Positions 1 through 11,083 of a stretch of 64,000 nt of DNA are shown piece by piece (the first letter of the stretch is position 1; each line of letters starts with the position of its first letter). Position numbers and translations under genes: made by a program. Source of the stretch: Neoarius graeffei. Lineage: Eukaryota; Chordata; Actinopteri; Siluriformes; Ariidae. The stretch is taken from positions 94,010,539-94,074,538 of the forward strand of contig NC_083577.1 in NCBI RefSeq assembly GCF_027579695.1, written 5' to 3'. Below the pieces are notes generated by a model. That model saw nothing but the letters and a program-made list of their open reading frames with translations, was not told the DNA's origin and made no database searches.

Positions 1-1648
1 GGGAGCGCAACATCCATTCCTGGTTTGGACTGACCACAAGAACCTGGAGTACCTCCAGCAAGCCAAGAGACTGAACCCTCGACAGGCTAGGTGGGCCCTG
101 TTTTTCAGTCGGTTTGACTTCACCCTCTCGTACCGTCCCGGCTCCAAGAACACCAAACCTGACGCACTGTCCAGGCTGTTCTCTGCCACTAACAGGGAGA
201 ATGAAGTTGGGCCTATTATCCCGGTGTCCCGGATTGTGGCCCCTGTCCGCTGGGGTATTGAGGAGGCTGTTCGACGAGCCCAACGCCAGGACCCCGGTCC
301 TGGGACGGGGCCACCGGGCCTCTTGTACGTCCCACATCAAGCCCGGGCCAAGGTTCTCCAGTGGGGTCACTCTTCCCCTCTCACCGCCCACCCGGGAGCT
401 CGGAGGACCCTGGACTTCCTGAAAAGACGCTTCTGGTGGCCTAACATGGAGCAGGAAGTAAGGTCATTTGTCCTGTTCTGTGAGGTTTGCACCAGAACCA
501 AGAACCCACGACAGCGTCCCCAGGGTCTCCTGCATCCTCTGACCATTCCCCGGCGTCCCTGGTCCCACGTGGCAGTCGACTTCATCACGGGTCTCCCTGA
601 GTCACAAGGTAACATGGTCATTTTGGTCATTGTTGACAGATTCTCCAAGGCCTGCCGCTTCATACCTCTGTGCAAACTCCCCTCTGCTCTTGAAACAGCG
701 AAACTTATATTTAATCATGTCTTCCGAGTCTTTGGTCTTCCACAGGACATCGTCTCAGACCGAGGGCCCCAGTTCTCCTCCCGAGTGTGGCACGGGTTCT
801 GCAAGGTCATCGGAGCCACTGCCAGCCTCTCCTCTGGGTTTCACCCACAGTCCAATGGTCAGACGGAGAGGCTCAACCAGGACCTGGAAACCACCCTGCG
901 AGGCCTGGCTATGGATAACCCGACATCGTGGAGCACCTGGCTGCCATGGGCAGAGTACGCCCACAACACCCTGCAGTCATCGGCCACCAAGCTGTCGCCA
1001 TTCCAGTGCCAATTCGGGTTCCAGCCACCTCTGTTCCCGGACCAGGAGGAGGACGCGGGGGTGCCCTCGGTCAACCAATATGTGAGACGGTGTCGCAAGA
1101 CCTGGAGCAAGGTCAGGAAGACCCTCATACAGACCTCCAGAACCAACCAGACTCAGGCCAACCGCCACAGAAGACCTGCACACACTTTCCGCCCTGGGCA
1201 GCGGGTTTGGCTGTCCACTAAGAACCTTCCGCTGCGGGTGGAGAACCGCAAGCTTGCTCCTCACTACATTGGCCCCTTCAAGGTGGTGCGCAGGGTGAAC
1301 CCTGTCTCCTACCGGCTCCAGTTGCCCCGGACTCTGAGGATCAACCCCACTTTCCATGTTTCCCTGTTGCGGCCTGTACTGACGTCTACGTATGCCCCTG
1401 CCCCTAGGAACCCCCCACCCCCCCGCATCTTCCAGGGGCAGACTGTGTTCACTGTGCATCGCCTGCTTGACTCCCACCGGGTCCGCGGCGGGTTGCAATA
1501 TCTGGTGGACTGGGAGGGCTATGGTCCTGAGGAGCGCTGCTGGGTTCCTGCTCGGGATGTCCTGGATAAAGAACTGTGTCGGGACTTCCATTTGGCCCAT
1601 CCGGATCGCCCTGGGAACGTCAGGAGACGCTCCTAGAGGGGGGGGTCC

Positions 1649-2138
1649 TGTTAGGACTTGGACTGTTTTGGCCTCTAGAGGCCGCTGTTATTTCCTTTTC
1701 GTGTCATATTTATTTTGGCCTCTAGAGGCCGCCACTGTTCCTGTGTTTTGTGTTTTTTTTTGTTAATTGCCTGTTAGTCCTAATTATCTTCACCTGTGTC
1801 CTTAATTAGTTTGTGTATTTATACCCCTGAGTTCAGTCCTCTTGTCACGGAGTCTTTGTGCTGTTATGTTTATCTCCAGTTTCCTTTGTACTGTGTTTTG
1901 TGGATCTTCTGAGCTTTTGCATTTTTGCCTTTTTCTTTTTGAATTATACTCTTTGTTTTTGTTTTTTTTGTTTTGCCCTGGATTGTATATAGTGTACATA
2001 GTATAAATAAACCTTTTGTTACTTTTTCTACTTCCGCCTCACGCCTCTGCATTTGAGTCATTCCCCTGGTGGCCTAGTGGGGGTTTGCTGGATCATCACA
2101 CCAACGAACCAGGTTCGAATCCCAGCAAAACCCTAACA
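1649..2138 (+). repeat. 3' LTR of the first Gypsy element
   Basis: The 490-bp LTR has perfect terminal inverted repeats, TGTTAGG at the start and CCTAACA at the end. It contains a TATTTATA box near 1817 and an AATAAA near 2005, as expected of a Pol II LTR promoter and polyadenylation signal. Two copies of the perfect 14-bp palindrome GGCCTCTAGAGGCC lie at 1670-1683 and 1717-1730. The last 70 bp carry tRNA-like promoter boxes, listed separately. Confidence 0.9.
2070..2122 (+). promoter_or_regulatory. tRNA-like A and B boxes inside the LTR end
   Basis: TGGCCTAGTGGG at 2070-2081 fits the Pol III A-box consensus at every position, and GGTTCGAATCC at 2112-2122 is a perfect B box. The 42-nt offset is that of a tRNA gene. 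The T-arm and acceptor stem do not pair well, so this is a tRNA-derived or tRNA-like promoter segment, not a tRNA gene. Whether Pol III uses it is unknown. Confidence 0.6.
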
Positions 2139-2289
2139 CAAGCGGACTGCAGACACAGCATCCACAGGCTCTCGACCTGATCCTTGGGGATTTAACTATG
2201 CTTCCCTGTCCTCCACTCTCTCCAACTTCAAACAGTACGTAACATGCAGCACAAGAGACAGTAAGACACTGGATCTGTTTTATGCCAAC

Positions 2290-4199
2290 ACCAAGGAAGC
2301 ATATAGTACATCACCCCTCCCACCCCTGGGCAAATCTGATCACAACTTGATGCATCTCCTGCCAGTCTACAGACCTGTTGTTCACAGACATCCAGTCAAT
2401 ACACAACAGGTGAAAAGCTGGACTGATGAGGCTTATGATGCTTTGAAGGACTGCTTTGACACTACAGACTGGGATGTTCTTCATGAGCCCCATGAGGACG
2501 TAGACAGCCTCATGATCTGCATCACGGACTACATAAACTTCTGTGTGGAGAACACTGTGCCCACTAAAATAGTACAGTGCTTCTCAAACAACAAACCCTG
2601 GGTCACTCCTGAGCTGAAGGCTCTCCTGAACGAGAAGAAGAGGGTATTCAGATCAGGAAACAGAGAGGAATTGAGGAAGGTACAGAAGGAGCTGAGAAGA
2701 AAGATCAGGGAAAGCAAAGACTGCTACAGGAGGAGGATGGATGATCAGCTGCAGCAGAGCAACGTGAGTGGAGTCTGGAGGGGCCTTCAACCATCTCAGG
2801 GCTTAAGGAGTCCAATAGGCAGCTTGGAGGTGAGTTGCAATGGGCAAATGACCTGAACAACTTCTTTAACAGATTTGATCAGGCACCGGCCCTCCCCACA
2901 GATCAGCCCACTGTTACTGCTACTGTCTCTTCCTGGTCATCATCACCCAGCCCACAGACCTCCTTCTCACCCTCTCAGCACCCCTCAACCATCATACCTC
3001 CAGCTCAGTGCTTCACACCTCCATACGTAAGACCAAGCACTCAGCTGTGCTCTTCTTTGTCCTTCGGCAGAGGACAAGTCAAGAGGGTACTGAGTAAGAT
3101 GAAGGCGAGAAAGGCTGCAGGTCCTGATGGCATCAACCCCGGGCTCCTGAGGCACTGTGCTGACCAGCTGTGTGGAATAGTATGGGACATTTTCAACTTG
3201 AGCCGGGAACAGGAAAGAGTGCCGGTCCTTTGGAAGACGTCGTGTGTAGTTCCGATACCAAAAACTGCACACCCCACTGAGTTAAATGGATATACACCAG
3301 TGGTGCTGACCTCTCACTTGATGAAAGCTCTGGAAAGACTTGTTCTGGAACATCTCCGCACACTGGTAGGGCCAGCTATGGATCCCCTGCAGTTTGCCTA
3401 CCAGCCAGGCATCGGGGTGGAAGATGCAGTCATCTACCTGCTTCATAGATCTCTCTCTCATCTTGAAAAGGCAGGAAGCACTGTTAGAATCATGTTCTTT
3501 GATCAATCCAGTGCCTTCAACACCATCCAGCCGACTCTTCTGAGGAGTAAGATGGAGAGCCCAGGGGTGGACCATCATCTTACCTCGTGGACTATGGACT
3601 ATCTCACAAACAGACCACAGTATGTGAGACTGAAGGACTGTGTGTCAGACACCATTCTTTGCAGCACAGGGGCTCCACAGGGGACAGTCCTGGCCCCATT
3701 TCTGTTCATACTTTACACTGCGGACTTAGATACAATACAACTACCTGTCATCTACAGAAGTTCTCTGATGACTCTGCTATTGTGGGCTATATCCTAGATG
3801 GCAATGATGGTGAGTACAGAGAACTGACAAGGAATTTTGTGGACTGGTGCCAACGGAACTCCCTCCAAATCAATACAAGTAAAACCAAGGAACTGGTGGT
3901 GGATTTCCGCAGGACGAGGTTTTTATGACTCTGTGGTGGCATCAGTCAAATTCTGTGGAGTTGTCTGTTGGGGAAGCAGTATCACAACAGCAGAGAGGAA
4001 AAAACTGAACAAACTGATTAGGAAGGCAGGATCTGTCCTGGGCTGTGCACTGGACTTAGTGGACGTAGTGGGGGAGAGGAGGATGTTGGCCAAGTTGTCA
4101 TCCTTAATGGCAAACACTTCCCATCCACTGCAGGAGACAGTAGCAGCACTGGGTAGCTCCTTCAGTGACCGGCTCCTCCATCTGTGGTGTGTTAAGTAG
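2290..4199 (+). pseudogene. LINE ORF2 remnant (reverse transcriptase)
   Basis: This encodes the C-terminal end of an AP-endonuclease followed by reverse transcriptase. The linker motif KPWVTPELKALLNEKKRVF lies near 2600. RT blocks follow: KAAGPDGINPGLL (about 3115), LVVPIPK-like and TPVVLTSHLMKALERL (about 3250-3340), DPLQFAYQPG (about 3380), FDQSSAFNTIQP (about 3500) and GAPQGTVLAPFLF (about 3670). The catalytic block reads FSDDSAIVGY (about 3755), an F-x-DD variant of YADD. The coding parts fall in three different frames, so at least three frameshifts separate them, and the endonuclease is incomplete. It cannot make a working protein. The Tc1 copy lies downstream in the 3' UTR and did not cause the coding damage. 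Confidence 0.85.
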
Positions 4200-4338
4200 A
4201 GATACAGCGCTCCTTCCTCCCTACTGGTGTGAGACTGTACAACCGGCACCTCATCAAGCACAGCACCAGACGCTCCTCACAATAATGAACAATACTGTCC
4301 AGATCACTTCTACATCCATAGAAACCCCTCTGAATGTA

Positions 4339-5948
4339 CAGTGGTGCTTGAAAGTTTGTGAACCCTTTAGAATTTTCTATATTTCTGCATAAATATGGCC
4401 TAAAACATCATCAGATTTTCACACAAGTCCTAAAAGTAGATAAAGAGAACCCAGTTAAACAAATGACACAAAAATATTATACTTGGTCATTTATTTCTTG
4501 AGGAAAATGATCCATTATTACATATCTGTGAGTGGCAAAAGTATGTGAACCTCTAGGATTAGCAGTTAATTTGAAGGTGAAATTAGAGTCAGGTGTTTTC
4601 AATCAATGGGATGACAATCAGGTGTGAGTGGGCACCCTGTTTTATTTAAAGAACAGGGATCTATCAAAGTCTGATCTTCACAACACATGTTTGTGGAAGT
4701 GTATCATGGCACGAACAAAGGAGATTTCTGAGGACCTCAGAAAAAGCGTTGTTGATGCTCATCAGGCTGGAAAAGGTTACAAAACCATCTCTGAAGAGTT
4801 TGGACTCCACCAATCCACAGTCAGACAGATTGTGTACAAATGGAGGAAATTCAAAACCATTGTTACCCTCCCCAGGAGTGGTCGACCAACAAAGATCACT
4901 CCAAGAGCAAGGCATGGAATAGTCGGCGAGGTCACAAAGGACCCCAGGGTAACTTCTCAGCAACTGAAGGCCTCTCTCACATTGGCTAATGTTAATGTTC
5001 ATGAGTCTACCATCAGGAGAACACTGAACAACAATGGTGTGCATGGTAGGGTTGCAAGGAGAAAGCCACTGCCCTACAAGAAGAACATTGCTGCTCATCT
5101 GCAGTTTGGTAAAGATCACATGGACAAGCCAGAAGGCTATTGGAAAAATATTTTGTGGACGGATGAGACCAAAATAGAACTTTTTGGTTTAAATGAGAAG
5201 CGTTATGTTTGGAGAAAGGAAAACACTGCATTCCAGCATAAGAACCTTATCCCATCTGTGAAACATGGTGGTGGTAGTGTCATGGTTTGGGCCCGTTTTG
5301 CTGCATCTGGGTCAGGACGTCTTGCCATCATTGATGGAACAATGAATTCTGAACTATACCAGTGAATTCTAAAGGAAAATCTCAGGACATCTGTCCATGA
5401 ACTGAATCTCAAGAGAAGGTGGGTCATGCAGCAAGACAACGACCCTAAGCACACAAGTCGTTCTACCAAAGTATGGTTAAAGAAGAATAAAGTTAATGTT
5501 TTGGAAAGGCCAAGTCAAAGTCCTGACCTTAATCCAATGGAAATGTTGTGGAAGGACCTGAAGCAAGCAGTTCATGTGAGGAAACCCACCAACATCCCAG
5601 AGTTGAAGCTGTTCTGTACAGAGGAATGGGCTAAAATTCCTCCACGCCGATGTGCAGGACTGATCAACAGTTACCGCAAACGTTTAGTTGCAGTTATTGC
5701 TGCACAAGGGGGTCACACCAGATACTGAAAGCAAAGGTTCACACACTTTTGCCACTCACAGATATGTAATATTGGATCATTTTCCTCAATAAATAAATGA
5801 CCAAGTATAATATTTTTATCTCATTTGTTTAACTGGGTTCTCTTTATCTACTTTTAGGACTTGTGTGAAAATCTGATGATGTTTTAGGTCATATTTATGC
5901 AGAAATATAGAAAATTCTAAAGGGTTCACAAACTTTCAAGCACCATTG
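4339..5948 (+). mobile_element. Tc1 transposon copy 1 (1,610 bp)
   Basis: Perfect outer ends read CAGTGGTGCTTG and CAAGCACCATTG, flanked by the TA target duplications at 4337-4338 and 5949-5950. Long terminal inverted repeats of roughly 210 bp carry inner direct repeats around TGTGAACC, the IR/DR arrangement of fish Tc1 elements. It sits in the 3' UTR of the surrounding LINE. The same family occurs at 33772-35381 (same length) and 41734-50032 (loaded with insertions). Confidence 0.95.
4706..5728 (+). pseudogene. Tc1 transposase, one premature stop
   Basis: This is a DD34E Tc1 transposase, the enzyme that cuts and pastes its own element at TA sites. It starts [17 protein letters not shown], where a paired helix-turn-helix begins that binds the terminal repeats. 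The catalytic residues lie in WTDETK, QQDNDPKH and [11 protein letters not shown]. An in-frame TGA at 5363-5365 replaces the CGA found in the intact copy at 34139-35161, a C-to-T change at a CpG as expected from methylation decay. The frame is otherwise continuous to TGA after the terminal GGHTRY. One base therefore separates it from an open frame, so the insertion is young. Confidence 0.93.
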
Positions 5949-6326
5949 TATACTGTGTGCACTGACTATCAGCATCAGTACTTTACAGCAAACTGCTAGC
6001 TACACATGGTTAAAATGGCTCTTGTGCAATATTCCGACTTACTTGTGCAGTACTATCTGGGTAATGCTGGTAATAATACCTGTGCAATACTTACACATGC
6101 AATACCACCTTTGTAATACACTTATGTTAACTATATATCTGCAAACCTGTTAATTTATGCAAATTTGTGAATTTTTTATCTCTAAATTTGTAGTTTATTT
6201 ATTTTATATATATACTTTTTTGTATACTTAGTACTTTTGCACTACTCCTTCACTGCCTTATCTTTTTCTCTTGATATATTTTGCTGCTGTAACAATGTAA
6301 ATTTCCCCTTGTGGGATAATAAAAGG

Positions 6327-6327
<1 letters not shown>

Positions 6328-6357
<30 letters not shown>

Positions 6358-6410
6358 TATCTTATCTTATCTTATCTTATCTTATCTTATCTTATCTTAT
6401 CTTATCTTAT
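6328..6410 (+). repeat. (TTATC)n microsatellite, LINE tail
   Basis: About sixteen uninterrupted copies of a 5-bp unit form the 3' tail of the LINE. Tails of this kind are made during target-primed reverse transcription and later expand by slippage. Confidence 0.95.
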
Positions 6411-7438
6411 TTATTTATTTTTGCCAAAATGAGTGTGGAAGAAAGAATATAAAACTTGCATGAAAGGACAGACGATGTAAGGTTTTTGGTTTGTGCTCTA
6501 GCTTTTCTGGTTATCGTGTTTGGTTTCCAGAGAAAAAGTTACATCAACCCAGGAGAACATTATGGACTTGAAACATTTTAAAAAAGAGAGCAAGTGCGAG
6601 AAATCATGATTACAGCTCGAGAAGTTCATAGCAAATGTTTTACTTCTTTCCATCACTGCTTTAGATTGTTGTCTTGGGTTTTTTTTTTGTTGTTTTTTTT
6701 ATCTCTGCTAACTGTGTTGGAGGAGGTTATGTCTTCACTTCCATTTGTTTGTTTGTTTGTCTGTTCCCAACGTAACTTGAAAACTAGTGAATGGATTTGG
6801 ATGAAATTTGGTGTACAGCTTTAGTATTATCCTCAGTTCAAGTGATTTGATTTTGATGATAACACCATTTAATTCTCCTTAGATTTATAGAGGTCCATTT
6901 CCATGTTTAAAAAAATAATCTAGATACAATGGGGGATACAAACTTTTACACTAAACTATATGTAATTCTCCAGTTGTTGCATCACTGACTGTGTGTCTCT
7001 ACACTGCTGCTTTAAGCACAAGAGTTTTATTAAACTTCAGTATCTTGGGTCAGACATTCAGCGAGTCCACATGTCCACAGAAACACCACAAAACACTAAC
7101 AACACACTGTCAGTGTTAATGAAACACTCGAGACTTTGCTGTTTAGGACGTTTAAAAATGTCAGCAGGACACACACACACACACACACACACACTGCTGA
7201 AATATCATTATCACAGCAAGAGCGACCTCTGAAGGGCAGAAGAGGGAAGCACAGTTTTAATATTTGAGCATTTCTGTACAAACTCATGAGACCAAAGTTG
7301 TCATGTGTTTACTGGATTGTTTATATTAACAACGTGCACATAAATACTCCACGCTCTTAAACCAAAATTAGATACATTTCCTTTTTAATATTGATGAAGA
7401 GGACTTGGAACTTTGTGGGTTCAAGGATACAAAGTTAA
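6411..7438. other. No gene seen
   Basis: No coding exon is recognised here. A stretch at about 6715-6830, with GGAGGAGGTTATG, a (GTTT)n run and ATGGATTTGGATGAAATTT, resembles a dispersed teleost repeat whose class I cannot name. A (CA)n microsatellite occupies 7170-7195. The rest is AT-rich and featureless. Confidence 0.5.
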
Positions 7439-7448
7439 TATTATAGTC

Positions 7449-7824
7449 GTATCATCTCATTATCTGTAGCCACTTTATCCTGTTCTACAGGGTCGCAGGC
7501 AAGCTGGATCCTATCCCAGCTGACTACGGGCGAAAGGCGGGGTTCACCCTGGACAAGTCGCCAGGTCATCACAGGGCTGACACATAGACACAGACAACCA
7601 TTCACACTCACATTCACACCTACGGTCAATTTAGAGTCACCAGTTAACCTAACCTGCATGTCTTTGGACTGTGGGGGAAACCGGAGCACCCGGAGGAAAC
7701 CCACGCGGACACGGGGAGAACATGCAAACTCTGCACAGAAAGGCCCTCACCGGCCACAGGGCTTGAACCCGGACCTTTTTGCTGTGAGGCAACAGCGCTA
7801 ACCACTACACCACCGTGCCACCCC
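7449..7824 (-). mobile_element. tRNA-derived SINE (tail type I)
   Basis: This is a 376-bp SINE in reverse orientation, with its tRNA-like head at the right. A 10-bp target duplication, TATTATAGTC, occurs at 7439-7448 and 7825-7834. Such duplications show LINE-driven insertion. The head carries the A box in GGTGTAGTGGTTAG and a B-box-like GGTTCAAGCCC. The tail is a short (ATGAG)-type repeat. Confidence 0.9.
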
Positions 7825-7834
7825 TATTATAGTC

Positions 7835-8694
7835 ATTTTGATAATAAAATTTAATTTACGGTTCCTAACAAAATACAAAATTGCAAACAGACAAAAAAAC
7901 AAAACAAACAAAAAAACTCCACCACAAATGACATTAAACACACAAATGAAAATACATGTAAAAAACAAGTGCGACACATACATGACATGTTGTGAGTCTA
8001 ACACTTAAAGGTGCAAAAATATCTGTTCCTGCCACACAGAGGTGAACTTACAGCATCCCATTCCCTGCTGATAAAAAGCATCACTGCAATGCTGCCACCA
8101 CCGTGCTTCACACCGGGTGTAGTGTTCTCAGGATGATGAGAAGTGCCAGGTTTACTCTTCCAGATTCTGTTTGTCCTGTGAACAGCTTCTCCCACGTGAC
8201 TTGTGGGGTTCTTACCTCTTTGTTGATTCTTTGACTAACCCCTTCCTCGATAGGGAATCACACTTATTCTGTATTTGTTCCTTTTTAAACAATGGATTTA
8301 ATATTGCTTTGTGATGTATTCAAAGTTTGGACTTTTAGTTTTTATACCCAAACCCTGACTTATGCTTCTCCAGAACTTTGTCCCAGACTTGCTTTGATTC
8401 CTCCCTGTAGTGCTCATGATGGTGTTTGTTTGGGTTTGCTCTCCACTGAACTCTGGGTTCTTTCAGGAACAGGTGTACTGATACTGAGATCACATAACAC
8501 TATAATTACACACAGGTCGACTCCATTCAACTAATTGTGTGGTTTCTGAGAGCAAACAGGAATGATGAAGAGGTTTCACAGGAAGAGGGGGAGTGACTAT
8601 TAACGCAACATTTTACATTTTGTGTTTGCAAACAACTTTGCAACTACAGGGTGTCTGGAAAAGCAGGATCCAATGGAAATAATCTGAAGAAATA
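7835..8694. other. No intact gene; decayed Tc1 fragment
   Basis: On the minus strand at about 8000-8215 the codons read GVKHGGGSI followed by an SREWDAVS-like stretch, a conserved Tc1 transposase block. This is an old Tc1 fragment of a family other than the 1,610-bp copies. No ends or target duplication are visible. The flanks at 7835-7990 and 8240-8690 show nothing recognisable. Confidence 0.6.
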
Positions 8695-8888
8695 CAACCC
8701 CAATTCCAAAAAAGTTGGGGCAAAGTACAAATTGTAAATAAAAACGGAATGCAATGATGTGGAAGTTTCAAAATTCCATATTTTATTCAGAATAGAACAT
8801 AGATGACATATCAAATGTTTAAACTGAGAAAATGCATCATTTAAAGAGAAAAATTAGGTGATTTTAAATTTCATGACAACAACACATC

Positions 8889-9788
8889 TCAAAAAAGTTG
8901 GGACAAGGCCATGTTTACCACTGTGAGACATCCCCTTTTCTCTTTACAACAGTCTGTAAACGTCTGGGGACTGAGGCAGGCTGGCCAGTTCAGTACCCGG
9001 ACCCTTCTTCTACGCAGCCATGATGCTGTAATTGATGCAGTATGTGGTTTGGCATTGTCATGTTGGAAAATGCAAGGTCTTCCCTGAAAGAGACGTCGTC
9101 TGGATGGGAGCATATGTTGCTCTAGAACCTGAATATACCTTTCAGCATTGATGGTGTCTTTCCAGATGTGTAAGCTGCCCATGCCACATGCACTAATGCA
9201 ACCCCATACCATCAGAGATGCAGGCTTCTGAACTGCGTGCTGATAATAACTTGGGTCGTCCTTCTCCTCTTTAGTCCGAATGACACGGCATCCCTGATCT
9301 CCATAAAGAACTTCAAATTTTGATTCGTCTGACCACAGAACAGTTTTCCACTTTGCCACAGTCCATTTTAAATGAGCCTTGGCCCAGAGAAGACGTCTGC
9401 GCTTCTGGATCATGTTTAGATACGGCTTCTTCTTTGAACTATAGAGTTTTAGCTGGCAACGGCGGATGGCACGGTGAATTGTGTTCACAGATAATGTTCT
9501 CTGGAAATATTCCTGAGCCCATTTTGTGATTTCCAATACAGAAGCATGCCTGTATGTGATGCAGTGCCGTCTAAGGGCCCGAAGATCACGGGCACCCAGT
9601 ATGGTTTTCCGGCCTTGACCCTTACGCACAGAGATTCTTCCAGATTCTCTGAATCTTTTGATGATATTATGCACTGTAGATGATGATATGTTCAAACTCT
9701 TTGCAATTTTACACTGTCGAACTCCTTTCTGATATTGCTCCACTATTTGTCGGCGCAGAATTAGGGGGATTGGTGATCCTCTTCCCAT
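8889..9788 (-). pseudogene. Mariner-type transposase, C-terminus deleted
   Basis: The protein starts MGRGSPIPLILRRQIVEQY, with a helix-turn-helix containing CKIAKSLNISSSTVHNIIKR and a GRP-like linker. The first two catalytic aspartates are in WSDESKFE and FQHDNAKPHTA. The third catalytic block, normally a CSPDLSPIE-type sequence, is absent: after VLNWPACLSP the sequence jumps to the extreme C-terminus. Compared with intact family members I remember, roughly 150 bp have been lost, including the catalytic Glu, and the reading frame shifts. The enzyme is dead, though the ends are well preserved. A few further codons lie in frame upstream, but the MGRG methionine is the family start. Confidence 0.85.
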
Positions 9789-9855
9789 CTTTACTTCTGA
9801 GAGCTGCTGCCACTCCAAGATGCTCTTTTTATACCCAGTCATGTTAATGACCTAT

Positions 9856-10784
9856 AGATAGTTTTCACTGATATCACGGCATCCCGGGGAATGCCCCCCA
9901 GCCGCCATCTTGGTGGGCAAACAAAATGGACCATGTTTTTTTAATTATCAATCACTTGGCACACTCGTGTATTTTACTTACTGAAACTGTCTTACTACTA
10001 TTAAGAATATTGTGCAATATTACTTTGCATCTGGTGGCTGAGTAGAAGGCCTATATTTCTCTATGGTTTAATATGATTTAGCCTAACCAAACTCCAAAGC
10101 CTGAAACTGACTTCATCAAACTTTAAAGGCTGTCTGATATATACAACTTTATATATTCTAGCATTAAATAGACTGTTGAATGTTATGCAACCGAAATAAG
10201 TTGATTAAACACAAATCAGATCATACAGAATAGACCTAAAATGTTTTTCAAAAATGACCCTTGCGTGAGCGATATTAGTGTACATTACAATGTAAACGTA
10301 CACTCAGCGGCTCCAGTTAGGCATTCTCTAGAGATTGTTTACACGATGTTTTGGTTTCCAAAAACAAACTTAAACACAATTGATTGTTTATTTAAACAAC
10401 TTACCACTTATAAAATGATTGGAGCAGACTCTGCTGTGTTTGGAAGGCTGAAAATCCTTGCGGTTGATTCTCGCAAGCCATTGATTTCTCCTTTGTATGC
10501 TGAGTTTCTTTGTCTGCTCGCCTTCGTGCTCCCGTACAGTGGGAATTACATAAAAGCTCCACTTGACTTCATCATTTGACCTATTACGACAGCCGTGAAT
10601 ACAGCAAGTTTGCACCATTGCTAGCTTTAAATAGTAGTAATGTAACTATAAATGTAAATAATATATAAATGAATGTAACTCGCGCACTACAATGTGTGCT
10701 CAGTGACCCGTACGGTAAGCTAGCCCTCCAAGATGGCCACCACCAGGGAATCCCCGACTCTGTGACATCATGTGAAAACTATCT
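9856..10784 (-). mobile_element. THAP-bearing DNA transposon, short copy
   Basis: The element is bounded by inverted repeats AGATAGTTTTCAC at both ends, followed on each side by similar GATNTCAC and CCATCTTGG motifs. Removing it and one AT dinucleotide (9854-9855 or 10785-10786) restores the uninterrupted mariner sequence. The target duplication is therefore AT, two base pairs. A 2-bp AT duplication plus a THAP domain fits the ISL2EU superfamily; P elements (8 bp) and Kolobok (TTAA) do not fit. At 929 bp it is a non-autonomous deletion derivative that keeps the first coding exon. Confidence 0.75.
10405..10618 (-). CDS. THAP-domain exon of a DNA transposon
   Basis: The exon starts MVQTCCIHGCRNRS and ends CSNHFISG at a good splice donor (GTAAGT follows at 10404 and below). 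The C2CH zinc-coordinating pattern of a THAP domain is visible: CxxxxC near the N-terminus, then CSNH about 50 residues later, with a W-L-A-R-I helix between. THAP domains are sequence-specific DNA-binding zinc fingers shared by transposases and host proteins. Here the domain would bind the transposon ends. No downstream exon is present in this short copy, so it cannot encode a full protein. Confidence 0.75.
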
Positions 10785-11083
10785 ATTGCCAATTGACCTA
10801 ATGAGTTGCAATTTGGTCCTCCAGCTGTTCCTTTTTTGTACCTTTAACATTTCCAGCCTCTTATTGCCCCTGTCCCAACTTTTTTGAGATGTGTTGCTGT
10901 CATGAAATTTCAAATGAGCCAATATTTGGCATGAAATTTCAAAATGTCTCACTTTCGACATTTGATATGTTGTCTATGTTCTATTGTGAATACAATATCA
11001 GTTTTTGAGATTTGTAAATTATTGCATTCCGTTTTTATTTACAATTTGTACTTTGTCCCAACTTTTTTGGAATCGGGGTTGTA

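Larger units (their letters stand above)
1..2138 (+). mobile_element. Ty3/Gypsy chromovirus, 3' part (runs off left edge)
   Basis: This is the 3' portion of a Ty3/Gypsy LTR retrotransposon. Reading rightwards it shows the end of RNase H with [10 protein letters not shown] and PDALSR (about 20-180), the zinc-binding head of integrase ending in FWWPNM (about 340-500), the integrase core with DRFSKA, SDRGPQFSS and SNGQTERLNQ, which supply the D,D,E triad (about 570-880), and a chromodomain around [17 protein letters not shown] (about 1450-1600). A purine-rich tract at about 1636-1645 abuts the LTR and fits the plus-strand primer site. The visible coding part looks whole. The chromodomain places it among chromoviruses, whose integrase tail is known to steer insertion by chromatin marks. 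A LINE begins directly after the LTR, so the element probably landed in that LINE. Its age cannot be given without the 5' LTR. Confidence 0.93.
2139..6410 (+). mobile_element. LINE (Rex1/L2-type, Jockey superfamily), interrupted by Tc1
   Basis: A non-LTR retrotransposon begins right after the Gypsy LTR with the end of its endonuclease domain (a LILGDFN-like stretch near 2180), continues through reverse transcriptase to about 4200, and has a 3' UTR. That UTR is split by a Tc1 element at 4339-5948 and resumes at 5951. It ends in the usual short-motif tail, here (TTATC)n at 6328-6410, directly after a GGGATAATAAAAGG-type 3' end. The 5' part is missing from view, either truncated or lying left of the Gypsy insertion. 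The assignment rests on the layout of the RT blocks and the tail type; Rex1 and L2 cannot be separated by eye. Confidence 0.82.
8695..11081 (-). mobile_element. Mariner/Tc1-type transposon holding a THAP element
   Basis: The terminal inverted repeats begin CAACCCCAATTCC at the left and, read inwards, CAACCCCGATTCC at the right. TA duplications lie at 8693-8694 and 11082-11083. The inverted repeats extend about 200 bp. Without the 929-bp insertion at 9856-10784 the element is about 1,456 bp. Related decayed copies occur at about 60474-63122. Confidence 0.93.

Noticed and set aside
2062-2138. A tRNA gene
   Set aside because: The boxes are perfect, but the T-arm and acceptor stem do not pair.
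6328-6410. CRISPR-like or other array from the regular 5-bp repeat
   Set aside because: No spacers; a simple microsatellite tail of a LINE in a eukaryotic genome.
8889-9788. A host gene for the long minus-strand frame
   Set aside because: It is a transposase with terminal repeats and TA borders around it.
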